A stretch of 64,000 nt of DNA, taken from Pseudomonas fluorescens (GTDB lineage Bacteria; Pseudomonadota; Gammaproteobacteria; Pseudomonadales; Pseudomonadaceae). Under the pieces are notes generated by a model that was not told the DNA's origin, did not search any database, and worked only from the letters and a program-made list of their open reading frames with translations. The stretch lies in the NCBI RefSeq assembly GCF_001648775.1, contig NZ_LVEJ01000005.1:62001-126000 (forward strand), given 5' to 3'. Below, piece after piece: positions 54,831-64,000 of the stretch. Each line of letters begins with the position of its first letter. Positions within the stretch are counted from its first letter, which is position 1. A program made the position numbers and the translations under genes.

Positions 54831-55241
54831 TTAGGAACCGCGATAGGTCGAGAAGCCGTACGGGCTGAGCAGCAGCGGGATGTGGTAGTGCTGATCGGTT
54901 TGCTTCACTTCGAAGATCACCGGAATCTCCGGGAAGAACGTGTCGTGTTTGACCTTCTTGAAGTATTCGCCGGTTTTGAACACCACGCGATATTCACCTG
55001 CTTCAAAAGGCTGTTTGGCCGGGAACAGTTCGGCAATCCGCCCTTGTTCATTGGTGGTGCCCTGAGCCAGCGGCTGCCAGTTTTCGCCGACGTGTTTCTC
55101 CAGCGTCACGTCGATGCCCGGCGAAGGCAGGCCGTTTTCCAGATTGAGCACGTGCACGCTCAACGGGTTGCCCGCGGCCATGGCCAAACTTGAAAAAGCG
55201 CTCAGGCCGAGCGCGGCAAGGGTCATGCGCATAGTCGTCAT
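54831..55241 (-). CDS. hiuH: HiuH, 5-hydroxyisourate hydrolase with signal peptide
   Basis: 136 residues from the ATG at 55241 (AAGGAG eight bases upstream). The signal peptide ends near MA|AGNPLS. Transthyretin-like motifs are intact: LSVHVLNLENGLPSPGIDV at the N-terminus, the catalytic His and Arg positions, HYHIPLLLSPYGFSTYRGS at the C-terminus, with the diagnostic YRGS. It hydrolyses 5-hydroxyisourate; export to the periplasm is like E. coli YedX. It lies 12 bases after the HbpS-like gene, in one operon, divergent from a two-component system. Confidence 0.93.
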   Translation of the reverse strand: MTTMRMTLAALGLSAFSSLAMAAGNPLSVHVLNLENGLPSPGIDVTLEKHVGENWQPLAQGTTNEQGRIAELFPAKQPFEAGEYRVVFKTGEYFKKVKHDTFFPEIPVIFEVKQTDQHYHIPLLLSPYGFSTYRGS

Positions 55242-55253
55242 GAATGAAACTCC

Positions 55254-55739
55254 TTATTGGGAACGGGTAGTGGCCAGACCGGTTTTTTCGGCTGCCTTGA
55301 TCGCACAGTTTTCGTCTTGCTCACCGCCGCCGGAACCGGCCACGCCCATGGCGCCGACCAGTTCAGTGCCAAGGAACAGTGGAATACCGCCACCAAGCAG
55401 CAGCAATTCGTCGAGGGTATTGAGGTTGGCGGTTTCCGGGTTGTTGCGAGCGCGCTCGGCAAACGAACGGGTGGCGGTTTTGGTCGACAGCGCGGTGTAC
55501 GCCTTGCGTTGGCTGGCGGCGGTGTTGTGCGGGCCGATGCCATCGCCGCGCAGGGTCACCAGCAGATTGCCGCCACGGTCGAGCACCGACACCGTGCCGG
55601 TGCAATTGGCCAATGCGGTGTCGGCGAGCAGCCTTGCAGTTTTCAGGTCGAGATCAGCGTGACGCGGCAACTCAGGACTGGCCACAGCGATGCCACTGAG
55701 GCCGATCATCAGGCTTGCAACGAAGTATTTGACGGTCAT
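55254..55739 (-). CDS. HbpS/GlcG-family haem-binding-like exported protein
   Basis: 161 residues from the ATG at 55739 (GGAGC seven bases upstream). The signal peptide ends near AVA|SPEL. The HbpS/GlcG fold is visible: ALANCTGTVSVLDRGGNLLVTLRGDG, the KAYTALSTKTAT helix, and GGIPLFLGTELVGAMGVAGSGG. HbpS of Streptomyces binds haem and modulates an oxidative-stress sensor kinase; here a sensor kinase is encoded on the opposite strand. Direct interaction is inference. Confidence 0.87.
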   Translation of the reverse strand: MTVKYFVASLMIGLSGIAVASPELPRHADLDLKTARLLADTALANCTGTVSVLDRGGNLLVTLRGDGIGPHNTAASQRKAYTALSTKTATRSFAERARNNPETANLNTLDELLLLGGGIPLFLGTELVGAMGVAGSGGGEQDENCAIKAAEKTGLATTRSQ

Positions 55740-55805
55740 GGACAAGCTCCAAAAGCGAAGGTCGCCACCTTAATCGCCGAGCTTCGTCAGAACCTCGTCA
55801 GTCTG

Positions 55806-55821
55806 ATTACAAGTTTGTAAT
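55806..55821. promoter_or_regulatory. HprR/CusR-like operator
   Basis: ATTACAA-GT-TTGTAAT, a perfect 7-bp inverted repeat with a 2-base centre, in the divergent promoter region, about 54 bases before the response-regulator start and 67 before the HbpS-like gene. It matches the E. coli HprR box (CATTACAAAATTGTAATG), as I recall it, and the related CusR box. Confidence 0.65.
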
Positions 55822-55874
55822 GGGCAACGCCGCCGAAGGCGCCTAGCCTGTGTGCCTGTCAATCGAGGTGTGCC

Positions 55875-56555
55875 ATGCGTTTGCTGGTCGTAGAAGATGA
55901 AGCCAAAACCGCGAATTTCCTCGCCAAAGGCCTGGGCGAGTCGGGTTTTGCCGTGGACGTGGCGCTCAATGGCCTCGATGGTCGCTACTTTATCGAGCAG
56001 CAGGCATATGACCTGATCATCCTCGACGTGATGCTCCCCGGCCTCAACGGCTGGCAATTGCTGCAACTGATCCGCCAGCGCGGCGCCACGCCAGTGCTGT
56101 TCCTCACCGCCAAGGACGCCATCGAAGACCGCGTGCGCGGTCTCGAACTGGGCGCCGACGACTATCTGCTGAAACCCTTTGCTTTCGCCGAACTGCTCGC
56201 GCGGGTGCGCACGTTGCTGCGGCGCGGGCCGATGCGCGAAGCCGAGTCGTACACCATCGCCGATCTGGAAATCGACGTGCTGCGTCGCCGCGTCAGTCGC
56301 GGCGGCCAGCGCATTGCCCTGACCAACAAAGAGTTCGCCCTGCTGCAATTGCTCGCCAGCCGTCAGGGCGAAGTGCTGTCGCGCACCTTGATTGCCTCGC
56401 AGGTGTGGAACCTGAATTTCGACAGCGACACCAACATGGTCGAAGTCGCGGTGCGCCGTCTGCGCGCGAAAGTCGATGATCCCTACATGCCGAAACTGAT
56501 CCACACCGTGCGCGGTGTCGGTTATCAACTGGAAGCGCCTGACGATGCGCTCTAG
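55875..56555 (+). CDS. OmpR-family response regulator, HprR/CusR-like
   Basis: 226 residues. The receiver domain is complete (VVEDEAKTA acidic patch, phosphoacceptor Asp in [10 protein letters not shown], Lys in LLKPFAF), followed by a winged-helix domain ending [27 protein letters not shown]. Sequence style and length fit the CusR/CopR/HprR subgroup. The matching operator and the divergent hiuH point to HprR rather than a copper regulator. The kinase gene overlaps its end by 11 bases. Confidence 0.88.
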   Translation: MRLLVVEDEAKTANFLAKGLGESGFAVDVALNGLDGRYFIEQQAYDLIILDVMLPGLNGWQLLQLIRQRGATPVLFLTAKDAIEDRVRGLELGADDYLLKPFAFAELLARVRTLLRRGPMREAESYTIADLEIDVLRRRVSRGGQRIALTNKEFALLQLLASRQGEVLSRTLIASQVWNLNFDSDTNMVEVAVRRLRAKVDDPYMPKLIHTVRGVGYQLEAPDDAL

Positions 56556-57930
56556 GTCGATCGCCTGGCGCCTGGCGCTGGCGTTCGCATTGGTCTGCGC
56601 TTTGGTGTTGAGTGCGATTGGTGTGTTTCTCTATCGGTCGCTGGCCGCAGAAATCGCCTACCGCGACGACCTCGCGTTGCTCGGTCGACTGGAGCAGGTG
56701 CGCGCCTTGCTCGCCGACAGCGACAGCCTCGATGCCTTGCAGGCACGGCCACGGCTGTATCAAAACATGCTCGGCAATCTCGACAGTCTGTTGCTGGTGC
56801 GGCGTGCAGACGGTTCCAGCGTGATCGCCATCAACCCGCGTCAGCGCGATCTGCCAACCCTCAATGCGATCCCCCGCGAGCAAACGCCGCAGCGCCGCGA
56901 CGTGCTGACGTGGCAAGCGCCGGACGGTGCCGAACTGGCGCTGTTATCCGGTGAAGCCCAAGGGCCAAACGGTGAACCGCTGACGATCATCGCCGGCAAG
57001 GTGCTGAGCGAGCGCGAATCGATGCTCGGCAGTTATCGCATGCGCTTGTACTTGTCCGTTGGGATCGGTGCGTTACTCGCTTTTGCCTTGGGTCTACTGC
57101 TACTGCGAAGGGGCCTGCAACCGCTACGTCAGTTGAGCGAAGCGGTACGCGGCATCGATCTGCGCAGCCTCGATCAACGCCTGTCCGCCGATGGCACGCC
57201 CGCCGAATTGCTGGAACCGGTGCAGGCGCTCAACGGCATGCTGGCGCGGCTGGACGACAGCGTGCAGCGCCTCTCACAGTTCTCCGCCGACCTCGCCCAC
57301 GAGATTCGTACGCCGCTGCACACCTTGTTGGCGAGCAACGGTCAGGCGCTGAATCATCCGCGCAGCACCGAGGAGTATCAGGAAGTGCTGGCGTCGAACA
57401 TGGAAGAATTCGAACGGCTCAAGCGCATGGCGGAAAACCTGATGTTCCTTGCCCGCGCAGAGCAGGCGGAACGTGCGCTCAATCTGCAAACGCTGGATTT
57501 GCACAGCGTTGGCGGTGAACTGTGTGATTACTTTGAAGCCTTGGCCGATGACCGCGATCTGCGGCTGGACAATCAACTGCAGGGTGAACTGCGCGCTGAT
57601 CAGCAACTGTTGCAACGGGCGCTCGGCAATCTGTTGGCGAATGCCGTGCGTCATGCCGACTCCGGAACTGTGATCAGTCTGCGTCGCCGCGATGAGTCGG
57701 GTTGGTGCTGGTTGCAGGTGCATAACCACGGGCAGGCGATTGCGCCGGAGCATCTGGGCAAACTGTTTGACCGTTTCTACCGCGTTGATCCGTCGCGGGC
57801 AGAACCGGGGGATTCGGGTGGGTTGGGGCTGGCGATTGTGCAGTCGATCATGCAGTTGCATGGCGGGCGGGTGCGGGTGAGCAGTAATGCTGACGGCACC
57901 GTTTTTGAGCTGGGTTTTTTAGTGAATTGA
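56545..57930 (+). CDS. Sensor histidine kinase, HprS-like
   Basis: 461 residues from the ATG at 56545, overlapping the regulator gene. Two membrane helices (about 9-30 and 165-190) flank a periplasmic sensor region, followed by HAMP, the H-box [18 protein letters not shown] with the phosphorylated His, and the ATPase N-, G1- and G2-boxes ([37 protein letters not shown]). It is of the heavy-metal-sensor (CusS/HprS) type. Context with hiuH suggests it senses peroxide or hypochlorite; the signal is not proven. Confidence 0.88.
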   Translation: MRSRSIAWRLALAFALVCALVLSAIGVFLYRSLAAEIAYRDDLALLGRLEQVRALLADSDSLDALQARPRLYQNMLGNLDSLLLVRRADGSSVIAINPRQRDLPTLNAIPREQTPQRRDVLTWQAPDGAELALLSGEAQGPNGEPLTIIAGKVLSERESMLGSYRMRLYLSVGIGALLAFALGLLLLRRGLQPLRQLSEAVRGIDLRSLDQRLSADGTPAELLEPVQALNGMLARLDDSVQRLSQFSADLAHEIRTPLHTLLASNGQALNHPRSTEEYQEVLASNMEEFERLKRMAENLMFLARAEQAERALNLQTLDLHSVGGELCDYFEALADDRDLRLDNQLQGELRADQQLLQRALGNLLANAVRHADSGTVISLRRRDESGWCWLQVHNHGQAIAPEHLGKLFDRFYRVDPSRAEPGDSGGLGLAIVQSIMQLHGGRVRVSSNADGTVFELGFLVN

Positions 57931-57936
57931 AGGGCC

Positions 57937-58006
57937 CCTTCGCGAGCAGGCTCGCTCCCACATTTGGAATGCGTTTCCCCTGTGGGAGCGAGCCTGCTCG
58001 CGAAGG
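57937..58006. repeat. REP palindrome pair
   Basis: Inverted CCTTCGCGAGCAGGCTCGC / TGTGGGAGCGAGCCTGC units between the kinase gene and the convergent AraC-family gene. Confidence 0.9.
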
Positions 58007-58038
58007 CGCCGGATCTGACGATCCAGCGTTGGGATCAG

Positions 58039-59043
58039 TCAGCGCAACCCATCACGAAACTGCCCCGGCGTCAGCCCCGTCCAGCGCTTGAAAGCGCGGC
58101 TGAAACTGCTGGTATCGGCAAACCCGAGCAAATAACTCACCTCACTCAACGAACACTGCGGATCGCGCAGGTGCAGCAGCGCCAGGTTCTCGCGGCTCTC
58201 ATTGAGCAATGTGTCGAAGCGACACCCTTCATCTGCCAGATGCCTCTGCAAACTGCGCAAACTCAGGTGCAACGCCTGGGCAATGCGTTCGGCACTTGGC
58301 TCACCTTCCGGTAGTTGCTCTTCAATGGCATCGCGCACCTTGCGCTCCCAGGTCAGTGGTTTGAGCTGAGCCATCGTGCGTTTGAGCACGGCTTCGTTGT
58401 GCTCGGCGAGTTCCGGGTTGGCGTCGTCGAGGTGGCTGTCGAAGTCGGCGAGGGCGAATTCCAGGCGATCCTCGGCACAGCCGAAATGCACCGGGGCGCG
58501 GAAGACTTTGTGCCATTGGTGCGCATCGGTTGGTTCCGGGCGGCGCAGATACACGGCGAGTGGCGCGTAATCACGGCCGAGGCGATTGCGGCAGGTGCGC
58601 ACGTATATTGCCGCGAACGCATCGATGGCTTCGAAGGCCGGCGCCGGATTGCCTGACGGTATTTTCAGACGAAATTGATAGCGGTCATCGCCGCGACTCA
58701 GCTCCAGCTCCAGCGCATCGCTGACCACCGGGTGATAACGCACGATGCGTTCGAACACCTCACGCAAGCTACCGCTGGCGACCAGCGCGTAACCGAGGGC
58801 ATGGAAGGTGGTCGGGCTGACGAAGCGTGACACGCGCAAACCAATCGCCGGGTCGCCACTGACCTGCACGGCGATTTCCCACAGGCGCGTGGTGCCGGAC
58901 AGCGGATAACGCGCGTTGGGGTCGTCCATCAATTGCGGGTCGAGCCCGGCCTGCTGGCACAGGGCAATGCTGTCCAGCCCCAGCGCATCGAGTTGCTTGC
59001 GCAAGGCACGGGTCCAGCTGGCGAGAGAGGTCGGTTCCTTCAT
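58039..59043 (-). CDS. AraC-family regulator (Arabinose-binding-type N-terminus)
   Basis: 334 residues. The N-terminal region (about 15-195) is of the Arabinose_bd/OruR type (ISxxFxALGYALVASGSLREVFERIVRYHPVVSD). The C-terminal AraC HTH has two helix-turn-helices, with ERIAQALHLSLRSLQRHL and SLSEVSYLLGFADTSSFSRAFKRWTG. Divergent from a fatty-acid desaturase gene, about 100 bases apart, which it probably controls. Confidence 0.9.
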   Translation of the reverse strand: MKEPTSLASWTRALRKQLDALGLDSIALCQQAGLDPQLMDDPNARYPLSGTTRLWEIAVQVSGDPAIGLRVSRFVSPTTFHALGYALVASGSLREVFERIVRYHPVVSDALELELSRGDDRYQFRLKIPSGNPAPAFEAIDAFAAIYVRTCRNRLGRDYAPLAVYLRRPEPTDAHQWHKVFRAPVHFGCAEDRLEFALADFDSHLDDANPELAEHNEAVLKRTMAQLKPLTWERKVRDAIEEQLPEGEPSAERIAQALHLSLRSLQRHLADEGCRFDTLLNESRENLALLHLRDPQCSLSEVSYLLGFADTSSFSRAFKRWTGLTPGQFRDGLR

Positions 59044-59143
59044 GCTGATTGGCGCTTCCGGTCAACAGGTTGGCGTTCTCGGCTACCGCGATTCAAGGCC
59101 TGACGAGGCACGATGCGAACATCCATAAACAGAGGATGGAAGC

Positions 59144-60214
59144 ATGGACGGTACTTCTGCAAGTCCCCAGCGACACAATGCTGCCCAGCGATCAGCGCAT
59201 ATTCGCGAAGTGGTGCTGGCCAAAGGCGTTGAGTTGCGCGAACGCTACCCGATTCTCAAGCATCAGGATGCATTGGGCGCGGGGATACTGGCCTTTGCCC
59301 TGATCGGGATGATCGGTTCGGCGGCGCTGTACATCAGCGGCCACATGGCGTGGTGGGTGTGCCTGCTACTCAACGCGTTTTTCGCGTCGCTGACCCATGA
59401 GCTGGAACACGACCTGATCCACAGCATGTATTTCCGCAAGCAGCGCGTGCCGCACAACCTGATGATGGGCCTGGTGTGGCTGGCGCGGCCGAGCACGATC
59501 AATCCGTGGATTCGTCGCCATCTGCACCTCAATCATCACAAGGTCTCCGGCACTGAAACCGACATGGAAGAACGCGCGATCACCAACGGCGAACCGTGGG
59601 GTTTTGTGCGCTTGCTGATGGTCGGCGACAACGTCATGTCGGCGTTCATCCGCATGCTGCGGGCCAAGACCTGGGCGCACAAGTTCAGCATCATCAAGCG
59701 CACGCTGAAGGTGTATGCGCCGCTGGCGCTGGTGCATTGGGGCGCGTGGTATGTGTTTCTCGGTTTTCATGCAGCCAATGGCATCGCCTATCTGCTGGGC
59801 GCGCCGATCGAATGGTCAGCGACCACGCTGTCGGTGATGCAGGTGATCGATATCGCTGCCGTGGTGATCATCGGCCCGAATGTGTTGCGCACGTTTTGCC
59901 TGCACTTCATTAGCTCGAACATGCATTACTACGGGGATGTTGAACTGGGTAATGTGTTGCAGCAGTGCCAGGTGTTGAACCCTTGGTGGTTGTGGCCGTT
60001 GCAGGCGTTCTGTTTCAACTTTGGCAGCAGCCACGGCATTCATCATTTTGTCGTGAAGGAGCCGTTTTACATTCGCCAGATGACCGTGCCGGTGGCGCAT
60101 AAGGTGATGCGTGAGATGGGCGTGCGGTTTAATGATTTCGGGACGTTTGGGCGGGCTAACCGGTTTGTTCGTCGGGATGAAGTCGCGGTGTCTGGTGAGG
60201 TGGTGGAGGCCTGA
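59144..60214 (+). CDS. Fatty-acid desaturase-family membrane enzyme
   Basis: 356 residues from the ATG at 59144 (GGAAGC upstream). The His boxes of the family are seen: HELEHD at about 84, HLHLNHHK at about 125 and HGIHH near 298. Four to six membrane helices lie around them. It is not closely similar to DesA in this window. The substrate (a fatty acyl chain or a hydrocarbon) is unknown. A divergent AraC regulator suggests inducible expression, perhaps by a fatty acid. Confidence 0.83.
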   Translation: MDGTSASPQRHNAAQRSAHIREVVLAKGVELRERYPILKHQDALGAGILAFALIGMIGSAALYISGHMAWWVCLLLNAFFASLTHELEHDLIHSMYFRKQRVPHNLMMGLVWLARPSTINPWIRRHLHLNHHKVSGTETDMEERAITNGEPWGFVRLLMVGDNVMSAFIRMLRAKTWAHKFSIIKRTLKVYAPLALVHWGAWYVFLGFHAANGIAYLLGAPIEWSATTLSVMQVIDIAAVVIIGPNVLRTFCLHFISSNMHYYGDVELGNVLQQCQVLNPWWLWPLQAFCFNFGSSHGIHHFVVKEPFYIRQMTVPVAHKVMREMGVRFNDFGTFGRANRFVRRDEVAVSGEVVEA

Positions 60215-60221
60215 CAAGCGG

Positions 60222-60257
60222 CCCTCACCCTAGCCCTCTCCCGGAGGGAGAGGGGAC
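60222..60257. repeat. CCCTCTCCC-type palindromic repeat, copy 1
   Basis: CCCTCTCCCGGAGGGAGAGGG palindrome with upstream CCCTCACCCTAG. It is inverted relative to the copy at 60362. Confidence 0.75.
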
Positions 60258-60361
60258 CGATTGGGGGATATTGAAGAGTTACGCCGACGTGAAAGTGCTT
60301 CGTTGAATCCATAATCGACTCGTTTTCACAGGTCGATATTTAACGGAAGACACCTCGGTCA

Positions 60362-60391
60362 GTCCCCTCTCCCTCCGGGAGAGGGTTAGGC
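60362..60391. repeat. CCCTCTCCC-type palindromic repeat, copy 2
   Basis: CCCTCTCCCTCCGGGAGAGGG with GTTAGG downstream. Together with copy 1 it flanks about 104 bases without a gene, between the convergent desaturase and atsA genes. Confidence 0.75.
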
Positions 60392-60429
60392 GGGCGGCGT
60401 TCCGATGAGGGGGCTTTTGATCTTCCCCT

Positions 60430-62866
<2,437 letters not shown>

Positions 62867-62870
<4 letters not shown>

Positions 62871-64000
62871 GCGTGTCTCCAGCGGGTCGCGCGAATTTCC
62901 AGGCGTTGGCCAATGAGGTTGAGCAGGGCGCCGGTGAGCCCGACGAAAAGCATGCCGGCCATGATCAGGTCCATGCGCAGCAACTGTTGTGCGCCGATCA
63001 TCTGGCTGCCGATGCCGCCATTGGACGGCATGAAATATTCCGCACCGATGGTGCCGAGCCAGGCGTAGATCAGGCTCAGTCTGAGACCTGCGAAAATCCC
63101 CGGCGCGGCGCCCGGCAGCACCAGTCGACGCAGGCGCTGGCCGAGGCTCAGGCGCAGCACTTTTGCGGCTTCGTTGAGTTGCGGCGAAAGGTTGGCGACG
63201 CTGCGTTGTGTGGCGATAAACAGCGGAAAGAACGCGGCGAGGGCGACAAATACCCACTTGGCCAATTCGCCGAGACCGAACCACGCGGTAAGCAGCGGCA
63301 CCCAGGCGAAAATGGCAATTTGGCGAAGGGCGGCGAGGGTCGGACCGAGCAGTCGTTCGCTGATGTTCGACAGACCCAGCAGCAGGCCCAGGGCAAATCC
63401 GAGGCTGCCGCCGAGCAACAGGCCACCGAGTGTGCGGCCAAGACTGAGGGCCATACCACTGATCAAAGTGCCGTCGAGCAGACCGTCCCATGCCGTGCTC
63501 AAAACGGCCAGCGGGCTGACCAGAATGTTGGCATCAACCCACTGCAGTTCGTTCGCCAATTGCCATAGCGCCAACAAGCCCAGCGGCAGCAGCCACGGTT
63601 GCAGACGCTGCCAGCCTTCATAACGCGGGCCACGACGAATTTCGGCGGTGGCCGGGTGCGGCCAGTGCACCAGTTTCTTGTCCAGCAGGCCGATGCCACG
63701 ATCCATCGCCACGCCAATCAAACCGATCACCACGATGCACACGAAAACGATGTCGAGCATGAACAGTTGCCGCGCCCAGACCATCAGGTAGCCGATGCCT
63801 TCGCTGGAAGCCAGCAGTTCGACGGCCAGCAACGAAGTCCATCCGGCGGCCAGCGCCAGTCGCACGCCAGCCATGAACGCGGGGAGGGCGGCGGGCAACA
63901 CCAGGCGACGGATCAACAGGCGTGGCGGCAGACGTAAAACAGCGGCAGCTTCGCGCAGTTTCGGTTGGGCATCTCTTACGCCGACCAATGTGTGCAAGGT
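62867..64000 (-). CDS. atsB: AtsB, ABC permease (5' end outside window)
   Basis: The last 376 or so residues are present; the frame is open at the right edge. It contains a second complete permease unit after a first partial one, with two EAA-type loops (LREAAAVLRLPPRLLIRRLVLPAAL and LNEAAKVLRLSLGQRLRRLVLPGA). It is thus the fused double permease expected of AtsB. The substrate-binding protein AtsR would be encoded beyond the edge. Confidence 0.9.

Overview
The window is GC-rich chromosomal DNA from a Pseudomonas, most likely of the P. fluorescens group. I infer this from gene content, from gene order as I remember it (gabD-gabT, desA, GGDEF-EAL, oscA, sbp, cysT, cysW, cysA, as in P. aeruginosa), and from many intergenic REP palindromes with a GCGAGC(A)AGCTCGCTCCCACA-type core. 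No database was searched, so the species is not fixed.

Layout. 1-6.0 kb: the 3' end of a repetitive Ig-like secreted protein, a TolC-type lipoprotein, an Asp/Asn beta-hydroxylase-like protein and a sulfotransferase. 6-8.6 kb: slipin/NfeD, a YbaK-type deacylase, DUF2789 and an orphan antitoxin-like gene. 8.7-13.8 kb: a MarR-controlled FUSC/DUF1656/HlyD/NodT efflux operon. 14.6-18.1 kb: a lone 1167-residue SF1 helicase fused to a phospholipase-D nuclease, the architecture of Mokosh type II phage defence. 18.2-26.4 kb: a YdgA-like protein, then pgaABCD for poly-N-acetylglucosamine export. 26.4-31.9 kb: a Rieske/FAD reductase, a PEBP protein, and an operon of a vWA lipoprotein, an ECF sigma factor and a membrane protein.

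32-39.6 kb: a compact defence island of about 7.5 kb between 65-bp direct repeats made from the 3' half of tRNA-Arg(CCG). It carries one overlapping operon, hsdR-hsdS-prrC-hsdM. The third gene is a PrrC-type anticodon nuclease (ABC-ATPase head plus the Arg-x3-Glu...His catalytic triad) that guards the type I restriction enzyme. No integrase is visible.

40-53.3 kb: housekeeping and signalling genes: gabD-gabT (GABA shunt), a receiver-HDOD protein, two c-di-GMP enzymes, the desA desaturase, and the sulfate uptake locus oscA-sbp-cysTWA behind a palindromic, probably CysB-type, control region. 53.4-58 kb: a DUF962 protein, a Crp/Fnr regulator, and a peroxide-type two-component system divergent from hiuH and a HbpS/GlcG protein, with an HprR-like operator between them. 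58-64 kb: an AraC regulator divergent from a fatty-acid desaturase, then atsA with its AtsB/AtsC sulfate-ester transporter, running off the right edge.

The most notable material is the two separate defence loci (the helicase-PLD gene and the PrrC restriction island) and the first locus, where two protein- or small-molecule-modifying enzymes sit beside a repetitive exported protein.
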